A DNA stretch of 64,000 nucleotides from Naumovozyma dairenensis CBS 421 (taxonomy: Eukaryota; Ascomycota; Saccharomycetes; Saccharomycetales; Saccharomycetaceae): positions 968,025 to 1,032,024 of the forward strand of contig NC_016485.2 of the NCBI RefSeq assembly GCF_000227115.2, in the 5' to 3' direction. How positions within the stretch are numbered: position 1 is the first letter of the stretch; every line of letters begins with the position of its first letter. Position numbers and translations under genes: made by a program. The notes beneath the pieces are model-generated. The model made no database searches. It saw only the letters and a list, made by a program, of their open reading frames with translations, and was not told where the DNA came from. Positions 29,053 to 38,803 of this stretch are shown piece after piece.

Positions 29053-29627
29053 AAACCAGCAGTGCATGGTTTTCTTGGTTTCCAAAATTTCGGTAATATT
29101 TTGCATATACTATTTATACGTTCAGTTGTATTGTCTCCAATTATAGATTGATATGTCAAAGGTAAATAAAAAGCGAGTTGAAATGTGTTCTAAAAACTAA
29201 AATATACTCTAAGAAATAGACTAAATATAATGACATTTATGTACATATGTACGATTCTTCTACTTTATATGTTAAAGCCTCTAGGAATTAAAGCGAAACA
29301 AAATACTGTTAGTTCAGGTCAGGATAAACTAAATACACAGGTGGCATTGTTTTTGGTAAGCAAACAGCACCTTAAGAATATCATTCCGATCGTAGAGGAC
29401 TTTGATAGGTATTTATTAATCTTGATATACAGAATGTTCATCCATCCGTGGTATCGGAAACTGCTTCTTTCGAATGAAATTAAACGCCTGAGGAAAAAAT
29501 ATATCATTTTGTATCATTTAAAATTCGTAGATGTTCTTTTATATTTTTCCTGATAGGTTAGACGTTCAATGCCAATAGATATCAGGGTGATTTTCCAAGA
29601 AGCAAGTATGTTTAATCTATCGACGAT
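29053..29627. other. convergent 3' region HAL9 / LDB16
   Basis: Both neighbours end here. A 107-codon frame at 29230-29553 has a hydrophobic start but no family resemblance, and I do not count it as a gene. Confidence 0.4.
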
Positions 29628-30729
29628 TTACGCATCTTGAAATAAACCTGCTTTTGCGGCCTTAAGTATATTACCTGAATAAGCTGCTTTTCGATTAACC
29701 AAAGTACCATGATCCCTCCTGGTTCTTAATGTTGTCGGCACAGTGATGGTACTGAACGGGTCTAAAAGATCTGACATTGAAGAAGATGTAGACGAAGACT
29801 GTCGATTTTTGAATTGCCTTGGTGATTGTGCCGATGAAATATAATGATTTTCATTATTCGAAGGTGTGTACATATTTTCGAACATGGATATATTGTAACT
29901 ATTAGAATTCTTCTCTTTTTCTTGGAAAAAATCGCTTGGTAAGTTTGTGGCAACATTCAGGACATTTTCTCTAGATGAACTTAACGGCGATGTTAGAGTT
30001 GTAAACATAGCGTCTTGTTTGCGCCAATTGGAAGAGATATCTGAACCGTCAGTATATGGATTTGATTGATAAGTATCAAATATCTCGTGGGGAGGAGTTT
30101 GTGGCGTAAGAACACCAGGCCTTTTTGATGTTTCGACGTTTCCTGTTGGTTTGTGCATTATCTTATTTGTCGAACCGTCGTCGATGGTTATGGCAGTTTT
30201 GTCAGGACTACTCTTAGCAATGAACGGTAGATTGGCTGAAATTTGATGCGTAATAGCTTTGTAAACTTCTGAGAGATCCAGATAAACATTTGGTATCACG
30301 AAAATCGAGTGGAATGTTATTAGAACACCTCCAAGGGACAACCCAATAAGTGTTCCTAATGATATGAGAACTACTAGATATTGGCAAATAGTTATCGCAA
30401 TGTAATTAGTTATTGATATATTTGTTCCGAGTATAATCTGCTGAATTGATGAACCAGTGAAGATTTTTAGAGGTATGTTTAAGGGCAAAGCTATCAACGA
30501 AAATACATTCCTTAATAAGATAGAAGTAGGTACTAATACTAAAAGAATGGAATAAAATTGCAATCTTGCGGAGGAGCAGTTCATAAACTACAACATAAAT
30601 GGCTGAAATAACAGCTAATAGCACAGAAGAACAGAAAAGAAAGGTAGAGAACGTAAGAACCGTAAAATCCTTTGTTAGACGATATACTGTGTTAGACATC
30701 AACTTATCAGCAATAACTGAATAAGCCAT
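29628..30729 (-). CDS. LDB16: Ldb16-like seipin-partner membrane protein, frame broken
   Basis: Two overlapping minus frames form one gene. The first (from ATG 30729, beginning MAYSVIADKLMSNTVY) supplies an N-terminal hydrophobic segment up to about YVVVYELLLRKIAILF. The second (ending at 29628) continues with VLVPTSILLRNVFSLIALP, two more hydrophobic stretches around IAITICQYLVVLISLGTLIGLSLG, and a long Ser/Asn-rich cytosolic tail ending AAKAGLFQDA. The switch falls at about 30525-30550. Ldb16 works with seipin (Sei1) at ER-lipid droplet contacts. Identification rests on topology, size class (about 365 residues joined, against 256 in S. cerevisiae) and synteny: LDB16 (YCL005W) sits next to STP22 with this relative orientation. 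The break may be a sequencing indel, a real mutation or, less likely, a short intron. No consensus GTATGT is seen. Confidence 0.6.
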
Positions 30730-32263
30730 AATGGACAGAGCAGCAGCTAGCGTGTACGATGTCTGTTTCGTTTCTTTATGGCGATAGTTTCGTTTCTGGA
30801 TATTAAAGGTAATGATAAGTTCCTATCTACTAAGCTTAACTCTAGACTATGTATGAAGTTATCTGTTCTCATCTACCTGTATTTTTACATTACGTAGGTA
30901 CGAGATTCGCAGTCCATAAACCTTAGAAATACTCAGCTGTCGAATAGGCGCGTATTCTTGGAATTCAACGGCCCACACTGCCAAATAGCAGTGCGACAGA
31001 CAGATCCTCGAATCCTAAACTTTTAAGAAGAAAGTCATAATATGACAAGCCTTGAGTGAAACATGCTAAGTGGAATGGCTGCTTATTTCATGCCGACAAA
31101 TATATATATATATATATTTTTTGGTTTTTAAATTTTATTTAAATATTTAAACAACATTGATTTGAAATGAAAGAATAGGAAAATTCATTGTAAAATAAAT
31201 AATTAAATAATTGAGAAATTCTTCTTTTTCAAGAATCTAAACTACACTGCAGGTTGCGGTAGTATTTTGGATTATCAAATAACATGGAGCGTGTCATATT
31301 CAGAAGTTAGACAGTCCTTAGCATGATCTGAAGGTTCTTCACACCTCCTCCGTGCTCTTAACCCTAACATTTCCAACACAAAACTATTTTGACAATGAAG
31401 AGTGTGGGACCACGGTTACCCGGAAGGTGAGATGAAAAAAAAATAATGTGAGACTTTCACGATAATATATATACTTTCGTACATTATACGTAGACTATCT
31501 TTATATATATATATATGTACAGCTTAGAACCTGGCAAAGAATATTCGAAAACGTCTTTTTATATGCTGTAGGAATTCAGAAGCACTCCAAACGTGCGCTG
31601 TGCCACTAATTTGACGCATAAGTGTATGCACCTGTAGGAAATTCATATATTGAGCTTCATATGGGAACCACAGTTAAATTCGCTAACAACTCCTGTTTCT
31701 GCCTCATCTTCTTTTGCTTCAATAGATTAATGGGTCTTGCTATGGAGAATATAAAGGTGGGGAACGACTTCATTACACATTTTGATACAACCGTAATTTA
31801 GTTTTTGCCCATATCGTGAAATAGTATCATCCAACCCATTTTTTCATGCCTTTTGGCATCTTGATATTTGGGATTTGATACTACTCTACAACTCTTTCAA
31901 AACATATTTTTTTATAGATTAAAACTAAAACTCAAGTTATTTAGTTATGTACTTCTAGTTACTTATTTTTTGATCGGCAGGTCAGCAACATAAGAACTCA
32001 TAGCATCCTTTTTTGAAACTTCAAGTGCGGTGCACGTAGCGTTAGCGTTGAATTTTGATATTGTCTAAATGAAGCGCTATACGGTGAAAATCAATTTCTA
32101 ACTTTCCTGTTGAATTTTGAATGTTCCAAGGGTTTAAATTTTAGTAAGCTCTCCGATGATATAAACAATAACAAATTTAATGGCTTGACAGTAAACTAAG
32201 GGCTTTGAGGAGAGTCAGGATACAATCAGTGTCTTCTTTGTTGAATTTTAAAAACTTCCTGAA
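30730..32263. other. divergent region LDB16 / STP22
   Basis: In S. cerevisiae the small V-ATPase gene VMA9 lies here. I could not find its hydrophobic exons on the minus strand. The stretch holds a Reb1-type site TTACCCGG (31416-31423) and TA microsatellites at about 31102-31118 and 31501-31516. Confidence 0.45.
31416..31423 (+). promoter_or_regulatory. Reb1-type site
   Basis: TTACCCGG is in the long divergent region between LDB16 and STP22, about 690 bp from LDB16 and 840 bp from STP22. It may serve a transcript not recognised here. Confidence 0.4.
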
Positions 32264-33806
32264 ATGCAAAACTCATCGATGCTTAATGAACAATTAGATA
32301 TCCCGCAATCAGTTATCGATTGGTTATTTAAAGTAACTACGACGGTATGTTATTAGTTAAGTAGCATTCAACCTAAGAGTAACTTTTACTAACTTAAAAC
32401 TAACGGCAAATTTCCTATCCATTTGTTTAATTCTACAGATTTATGCTGATAGTCGGTCAACTTTTCATGATTCTTTAGCAGCATTATCGCGATTCAGACA
32501 ATTGCGGCCAAGAACAAAAGTATTTACGAAACAAAATGGGCAATCAAACCTTTTACTGTGTCTCTATGGGAAATTTGAGTTTGAATTAACTATACCAATT
32601 TTAATATGGATACCTAAAAGCTATCCTTTAGAAAACCCATTGATGTTTGTAGATATCGAGTCTTTACAAAAGAATGCTAAATTGAAGATCAATAGGAATC
32701 TGGATTCAAGCGGGCAGTTATATCTTCCTATTTTTGCTAATTGGGATCCACGTACCTGTAATATAGCTTTAGTGATTCAAGACTTTATTAGAATAGCAAT
32801 GAAGGAAGATCTATTACAAACTGTCCCTATTCAATCACCTATTAGAAGTCCAACTAATAATTTTCATAACGAATTTACTAGTCCAACGAATTCTGAAATA
32901 AACCAAGTAGTCAATAATGAAAGCATCAACTTTAGGCCGCCTTTACCTCCCAAACCGGCTACAGCTCTTGAGCCAGAGATAAAAAATCTCATTATATCAA
33001 GGGCTGATTCTTCTCCGGATACCATAGTTACCAAAAAACTGCCTATTCATTCAAAGTTTCAGGTAACTTCAAACTTACCGTTACCACCCAAGAAAATTCC
33101 TTTAGTAGACAGAGCATCGTCTATAACAAGTCCACCTCCCTTTCAAGCAACTAGTAATATTTCTACACAGACACCAATAGGAAATAAAAATTCACCAACA
33201 GTATCAAAGCCTCCTCTTCACCTAAAAGACGATCTTGACTCTGTTCAAGTCGATCTTCTGGACGCAGGATTTAAACTTCAGCAAGATCCCAACCATAAAA
33301 ACGCAATCAAAGAGGTACAAGGGCTACTCAACCAACTTACAACAAACGATAAAATATACATTAATAATAACATACTAAACAGGAAGGCGTCGATAGACTC
33401 GGCAATCAAGCAATTTGAAAATTTGTACCAATATGAAACAAAGAATACAATAAACTTGCATAATTCCATTCAAGAAATGATAAAAAATTTGAAAAGCGAA
33501 ACAGAATCAGTCGATAAACAATTTGCTAAACTTAATGTTTTTCAAAACACCAGCGAACCGAGCTTAGAAGAGGAATATGACCCATTATGGATGACAACAA
33601 CTGAAACAATTGGGCTGAATCAGCTATATACTCTCGTTGCAAAAGATAAAGCGCTTTCTGATACTATCAATATGCTATACCAAATGCTCAATAGAGGTAT
33701 AATACAACTAGATATATTTGTCAAAAAATCCAGAGAGTTGGGAAGGCAACAATTTTTAACGAGATTACATATTGAGAAAATCGCTGGGCTGTTGCTTAGA
33801 ATATAA
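32264..33806 (+). CDS. STP22: ESCRT-I subunit Stp22/Vps23, with one intron
   Basis: Exon 1 (32264-32344, 27 codons, MQNSSMLNEQLDIPQSVIDW...) joins in phase 0 to exon 2 (32439-33806), giving 482 residues (S. cerevisiae 385). The N-terminal UEV domain (about 10-150: IYADSRSTFHDSL, LRPRTKVFT, YGKFEFE, IPILIWIPKSYPLENP) lacks the catalytic Cys of ubiquitin-conjugating enzymes and binds ubiquitin and PTAP-type motifs. A Pro-rich linker (PPLPPKP), a coiled coil (about 300-420) and the C-terminal steadiness box (LYTLVAKDKALSDTINMLYQMLNRGIIQLD...LGRQQFLTRLHI) follow. Stp22 sorts ubiquitinated cargo into multivesicular bodies at endosomes. The alignment runs straight across the intron (WLFKV / IYADSR against WLFKV...IYNDGR). 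Extra length lies in the linker. Confidence 0.94.
32345..32438 (+). other. STP22 intron
   Basis: This 94-bp intron has donor GTATGT (32345), branch point TACTAAC (32387-32393) and acceptor TTCTACAG ending at 32438. All three are perfect yeast consensus signals, and removal restores family sequence across the joint. Confidence 0.93.
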
Positions 33807-34094
33807 ACATATTCATTAGCTCACTCATGCCATAGTAACTGTGCATACAAAACTACACAAAATACGTTGTGTACTTTTCATCTAGTTTAGTAAACTACTC
33901 CATAAATATATCAGACATTTACTTTGCGCATAATAGAAATACTAATATACTATGTAGCCAAATACATTTATAGCAGTATATATATGGAATGCATTAGTAC
34001 TGTTTCTTTATCTACGTGTAGAGTCTCCGCCTGATACCAATTCTAATTCGTTGTATTTATACCTGGGATACATAGTATAGTATGGTATTGAAGA

Positions 34095-34101
34095 TGACTC
34101 A
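34095..34101 (+). promoter_or_regulatory. Gcn4 site upstream of ILV6
   Basis: TGACTCA is the exact Gcn4 palindromic core, 229 bp before the ILV6 start and 20 bp from a Leu3-type site. General amino-acid control of ILV6 is expected from S. cerevisiae. Confidence 0.7.
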
Positions 34102-34120
34102 CGGAAAAATACTCAAAGGG

Positions 34121-34130
34121 CCGGTTACGG
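34121..34130 (+). promoter_or_regulatory. Leu3-type site upstream of ILV6
   Basis: CCGGTTACGG differs at one position from the Leu3 consensus CCGGNNCCGG. The wider block GGGCCGGTTACGGGTTT recurs with one change upstream of LEU2 (49104-49120), which supports function. Confidence 0.65.
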
Positions 34131-34329
34131 GTTTAATGGGCGCTTTTGAAAAGTGAAGGAATCAGAAAAATTGGAAAAATGACTTGATGGTTGGTTGGAA
34201 GTTTCTCGATCTGATTTCTTTTTTCAAACTATTTATTAAAGGTGTCTTCCTATCTTATATTTTTACCAAATCTCTTAACTTGTAGTAAAAAAAGAATATC
34301 CATAGATTGCTAATCGTTGCTTAACAACC

Positions 34330-35241
34330 ATGATTAGAACACTTTTAAGTAGCAACACTAAGAGGTGTTTGGTGCGTTATAGTTCTTCTTCAACGTCTGC
34401 TTTAGCTTACAAGCAATTGCATAGACATGCAGCAAGACCTCCTTTACCTACGCTAGAAACTCCATCATGGGATGCTAATAGTGCTGTGTCATCAATTCTT
34501 TACGAAACACCAGCCCCTTCACGCCAACCAAGAAAACAACATGTTTTAAACTGTTTGGTTCAAAACGAACCAGGTGTCCTTTCAAGAATTTCCGGTACAT
34601 TAGCCGCAAGAGGTTTTAATATCGATTCCTTAGTTGTATGTAACACAGAAGTCAAGGATTTGAGTAGAATGACTATTGTCTTACAAGGTCAAGATGGTGT
34701 TGTTGAACAAGCTAGAAGACAGATCGAAGATTTAGTCCCTGTTTATGCCGTCTTAAATTACACCAACTCTCAAATTATTAAAAGAGAACTAGTGATGGCA
34801 CGTATTTCCTTATTAGGTACTGAATATTTTGAAGATTTATTGTTACATCATCATAAAAGTACCAGTGATGTCGATCAAACTCAAGAATTAGTTAACGAGA
34901 TTAGAGAAAAGAAGTTTCATCCTTCTAATCTACCAGCAAGTGAAGTATTAAGATTAAAACATGAACATTTGAATGATATTACAAACTTAGCAAACAACTT
35001 CGGTGGTAGAGTCGTTGATATTAGTGAAACAAGTTGTATCGTTGAACTTTCTGCCAAACCAACCCGTATTTCAGCTTTCCTGAAATTGATCGAGCCATTC
35101 GGTGTTTTGGAATGTGCAAGAAGTGGTATGATGGCTTTACCAAGAACACCTTTGAAGACTACTGCAGAAGAAGCAGAAGAAGCGGATAGCGAGAGCAAGA
35201 TTAATGATATTGTTGATATTTCTCAATTACCACCTGGTTAA
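34330..35241 (+). CDS. ILV6: Acetolactate synthase regulatory subunit Ilv6
   Basis: This 303-residue mitochondrial protein (S. cerevisiae 309) binds the catalytic subunit Ilv2 and confers valine feedback inhibition, with ATP relieving it, at the first common step of branched-chain amino-acid synthesis. The N-terminus (MIRTLLSSNTKRCLVRYSSSS) is a typical import presequence: basic, Ser-rich and without acidic residues. An ACT domain spans about 72-150 (NEPGVLSRISGTLAARGFNIDSLVV, the effector-binding fold). The C-terminal small-subunit domain includes FGGRVVDISETSCIVELSAKP and FLKLIEPFGVLECARSGMMALPR. Gcn4 and Leu3-type sites lie about 200 bp upstream, as for LEU2 in the same window. The gene order STP22-ILV6-SGF29 is as in S. 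cerevisiae. Confidence 0.97.
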   Translation: MIRTLLSSNTKRCLVRYSSSSTSALAYKQLHRHAARPPLPTLETPSWDANSAVSSILYETPAPSRQPRKQHVLNCLVQNEPGVLSRISGTLAARGFNIDSLVVCNTEVKDLSRMTIVLQGQDGVVEQARRQIEDLVPVYAVLNYTNSQIIKRELVMARISLLGTEYFEDLLLHHHKSTSDVDQTQELVNEIREKKFHPSNLPASEVLRLKHEHLNDITNLANNFGGRVVDISETSCIVELSAKPTRISAFLKLIEPFGVLECARSGMMALPRTPLKTTAEEAEEADSESKINDIVDISQLPPG

Positions 35242-35893
35242 TGAAAGAAAACTCCTTATCGTATACATGAATATATATCTAAGTAAGTAAATAAAATTAA
35301 GACGATAATCAAATTATTATTTGAACCTTATGCAGTGATTATTGATAACTGGCAAATATTATGAGATCGGACGTTGCTCAAGTGGGCCAGAGATGTAAAT
35401 AATAATGAGGAAATAAAGGTTAGGCGGACATGTTTGGAAGAACATGTTAGAGCAGGTGAGATTTTTGTTGAAGGGGGAGGAAGGGCCAAGAGCTAGAGAG
35501 TTTGGAAACGATTGCCACTAATTATAGAAACTTGGAACAGTGTTGTACCTACTAACTCTTAGTCTAGACTAGACTAAAGAATATCGTACGGTAGGATAGA
35601 AAATTTGTTTATTCCATGAAGGCACGTCGATAGCAACTCATCGATGAACTTATTTTCATTCTTTCCGCGCTTCCTGAAAAAAATAAACAATAACGAAATC
35701 AATAAAAATTGAAAATAAAGTTAAGAAATAGTGGAGGATAATAAAGCTAAAAAACAGATGCTACCTTTATGAAAAGCTAAAATAACTGTTGTATTGATTT
35801 GCAATAAAACTTCGTCTTAGCTAGAAGGACAGAAGCAGCTCATTTGCTATTTTTTCCACGAGAATATTCATTCTTTACGAAGTTGTAAAAAAA
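35242..35893. other. spacer ILV6 / SGF29
   Basis: Tandem intergenic DNA. No gene or clear factor site was recognised. Confidence 0.5.
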
Positions 35894-36658
35894 ATGGACG
35901 GTCAATGGGATTTAGTCATATCGTCTCTCCAAGATATATACAACGCTAATGAGGTTATACAATTTGACGATGATTTGAATTCAAAAAGGATACAGTTTGC
36001 AAATCTGTCAGATGAACAATTGCAAAATCATTTAACAAAGTTTCAAGATCATATGGAAAATGTAAAGAGGGCCCATCGTCTACTTGATGCAGTTCGTGTA
36101 AATTTGGATACAATTTTAGGGTATACTCCTCCAGATTCTTCTATTCAACCAGCTCATAAGGCTGCAAAGAGCCAATCTAGGAAAAACACGGCTCCTACCG
36201 GCATGGTATATTGGGTGAGTCAGTATAATCCAAGTGAGGGAATTCAAAATGGGTCTGAAGTTGCGTATAAACCTAGGAAAGGGGGAGATGGGGAATGGTT
36301 TCAATGTGAGGTTATTAAAATAGCCACAGACGGAATGAAGTTTGAAGTCAGAGATCCGGAACCTGATGAGTTAGGTAAAACAGGTAAAATCTTTAAATGT
36401 ACGTGGAAGGATATTATTCTCATTCCTTCCATTAATACACCGAAATCGTTGACACCAAATTATCCGGCAGGATCTAAGGTTCTGGCTAGATATCCTGAAA
36501 CAACAACATTTTATCCGGCAGTAGTGATTGGCAGTAAACGCGACGGGACTTGTCGTCTTAGATTTGACGGTGAGGAAGAAGTGGACAAAGAGACAGAAGT
36601 ACCGAGGAGGTTAGTATTACCATTTCCAATGGTATCATCTTCTCCTGCAAAAAAGTAA
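35894..36658 (+). CDS. SGF29: SAGA subunit Sgf29 (tandem Tudor, H3K4me reader)
   Basis: This 254-residue protein (S. cerevisiae 259) is a component of the SAGA histone acetyltransferase module. An N-terminal coiled-coil region (about 1-80, with NLSDEQLQNHLTKFQDHMENVKR) precedes a basic linker (KAAKSQSRKN). The C-terminal tandem Tudor domain spans about 100-250, with GSEVAYKPRKGGDGEWFQCEV, FEVRDPEPDELGK, ILIPS, GSKVLARYPETTTFYPAVV and RLRFDGEEEVDKETEVPRRLV. The aromatic cage residues of the second Tudor (Tyr in ARYPETTTFYPAVV, Phe in RLRFDGEEE) that grip trimethyl-Lys4 of histone H3 appear present. The start is the first ATG after a stop-rich leader. Confidence 0.95.
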   Translation: MDGQWDLVISSLQDIYNANEVIQFDDDLNSKRIQFANLSDEQLQNHLTKFQDHMENVKRAHRLLDAVRVNLDTILGYTPPDSSIQPAHKAAKSQSRKNTAPTGMVYWVSQYNPSEGIQNGSEVAYKPRKGGDGEWFQCEVIKIATDGMKFEVRDPEPDELGKTGKIFKCTWKDIILIPSINTPKSLTPNYPAGSKVLARYPETTTFYPAVVIGSKRDGTCRLRFDGEEEVDKETEVPRRLVLPFPMVSSSPAKK

Positions 36659-37266
36659 CAATACATAGAAAACTGCTCACAAAAAACGAGAGAATAATAT
36701 GGTAAATATGTTCCGTCTTTTATCCTCGGTGCGGTCCTATTTTAGAGACCAGATATTACGAAATTTTGTTGCCGTAAAGTGGAAAGGGCCTTCTTTGTTA
36801 CGATATTTTGGGCATATATATTATGTTTTTCGTTATGCCATGATAGAATAAAATAAAATATTACTTACGAAATTTGCTGCTATGAACGTATATAGAAGAG
36901 TATGCGCAATGTATGATGGAAAAATGGAACCTGCAACTCTGTGGATAGTATCTGTAGACATTTCATAACAATGGACAATGATATCTTCTGCTACTAATGT
37001 TTTAGATACCATTAACTTCCCTAAGATTAGTATTTAATTTTATGTAAATAACCGTCTCTAGAGATAATTATCTTGGAAATTTCAATGGGAAAATTTAAAC
37101 TGGAAAAATACTACAAGTACTTTATTGACATAAATAGTGAAATATCAAAGGCGTCGTTACATACTAACTTAACAATTTCCTAAACATTAGTTGACAGTGC
37201 ATTTTGAATCTGTGCACAGCTTTATACATTGAAGAGAGCTAGATTACTGGAAAGTAAGGACTAACA
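36659..37266. other. GBP2 upstream region
   Basis: Tandem spacer between SGF29 and exon 1 of GBP2. No gene was seen. Confidence 0.5.
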
Positions 37267-38594
37267 ATGGACCAAGATTTGGATTACAGATACGTATGTG
37301 AAATATAGCACAAATAACTAAAGTTCTGCTTAGGCCAGATAAAGGCGACGCGAGGCTCGGAAACCCCTCATGCTCACCATCCATTGCTGTTACGTTGTTA
37401 TTTATCAACGCAAAATACTGCTCTTATGTACTAACTGATCAAATATGCCTTATCAAGACTTTTTTCTTCCAGAACTCTCAACGTAGTAGATCAAGATCTC
37501 CAACTCGTCGTCGTATGAGTAGTGAGTATGAACTAGAACCACCCAGAAGTTACGATAGCCGTAGAAACGATAGTAGAAGAGGGAGATCCAGAGGTAGAGG
37601 AAGTTTTAGGGGTGGGCGCGGATCCTGGAGAGGTAATGATCGATTCAGCCGTCCTAGAGGCAGAGGATTTAGAGGATCTTTTCAACCACCACCAGAAGAG
37701 AATATAAACTATGATAACCGAGTTTTTGTTGGGAATTTGTCATTTGATACCACTGCAGAAGATTTAGTAGACTATTTTTCCCAAGTAGGAGAAGTAGTTA
37801 CTGCCGATATCATAACTTTCAAAGGCCGTCATAAGGGATTAGGTACTGTGGAGTTTACCAATGCTGATGATGCCACTGAGGCAATCGAGAGATGTGATAA
37901 CACACATTTTATGGGTCGTGACATCTATGTGAAAGATGATCAACCACCACCAGGAGCGAGACAAAAAACAATGCGAATTGCTCCAATAAGAGACATAAAT
38001 AGACAAGGTTACGAAGCTTTTGTTATAAACTTACCTTACTCCATAACATGGCAAAACTTGAAGGATCTTTTCAGAGAATGTGGGGATATCCTTCGTGCTG
38101 ACATTGAATTAGATTATAATGGGTTTTCAAGAGGTTTAGGTTCTGTTCTTTATGCCACAGAAGATGCTATGCATAGGGCAATAGATACTTTCAACGGTTA
38201 TGAATTAGAAGGAAGAGTCTTAGAGGTAAGAGAAGGTAAATTTAACCCAAGTCACAAAGAACATATTCCCGAGGGAACTTTGGACGAAGTGGAGCCTTCA
38301 ATTCCGACACAATCGCCGTTTGTCGAAGGAGTGGTTGGAAATGGTGAAAGGAATCCAACTGTATTCTGTCAAAGTTTACCGTTATCTACAACGGTTCCTG
38401 ATTTGTACGATTTATTCGGTTCTTTTGGCGATATAAATCATGCTGAATTAATTTATGATACCAATGGTTTATCAACTGGTTCCGCTGTTGTCGAATATAT
38501 GAGTGCTGACTATGCAGAGATGTGTATCGATAAATTGAACAATTATAACTATGGTGGCCACCAATTAGACATATCATTCGCCCATCGTTTGTAA
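37267..38594 (+). CDS. GBP2: Gbp2/Hrb1-type SR-like mRNA-binding protein, with intron
   Basis: A 9-codon exon 1 (37267-37293, MDQDLDYRY) joins exon 2 (37473-38594) to give 382 residues. The RS/RGG N-terminus (NSQRSRSRSPTRRR, then RGRSRGRGSFRGGRGSWRG) resembles S. cerevisiae Gbp2 and Hrb1. It is followed by three RRMs, at about 95-170 (RVFVGNLSFDTT...GLGTVEF), 195-270 (FVINLPYSITWQNLKDLF...RGLGSVLY) and 305-380 (VFCQSLPLSTTVPDLYDLF...YGGHQLDISFAHRL). These proteins ride with the THO/TREX complex and act in export quality control of spliced mRNA. RRM1 reads more like Hrb1 and RRM2 more like Gbp2, and position between SGF29 and BUD3 favours GBP2. The long frame start at 37395 lies inside the intron and should not be used. 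Confidence 0.92.
37294..37472 (+). other. GBP2 intron
   Basis: This 179-bp intron has donor GTATGT at 37294, branch point TACTAAC at 37429-37435 and acceptor TTCTTCCAG ending at 37472. It contains in-frame stops directly after the donor. S. cerevisiae HRB1 has an intron near its 5' end, while GBP2 (from memory) does not. Confidence 0.9.
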
Positions 38595-38803
38595 GTTATA
38601 ACAGTGTATAATCTATAATGATGAATAGACAACAATGAAGGTAACATTAGGTGCCAGCTCTTAACAGCACTATATATTATTTTACATGTTCTTTTTTAAC
38701 GTTAGAATATATTTATTGGCTACAATGCAAATTGTATAAATTGTATAATCTCTGTATCAGAATCATATAGAAAAAAGTGTGGACGTTGTAATTCAAATAA
38801 TGT

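Larger units (their letters stand above)
33807..34329. other. ILV6 upstream region
   Basis: This is the tandem spacer after STP22. It holds the Gcn4 and Leu3-type sites listed separately. No gene was seen. Confidence 0.6.

Noticed and set aside
29230..29553. 107-codon plus-strand frame between HAL9 and LDB16
   Set aside because: It lies in a convergent 3' region, has no recognisable domain or synteny partner, and its AT-driven hydrophobic composition is typical of chance frames here.
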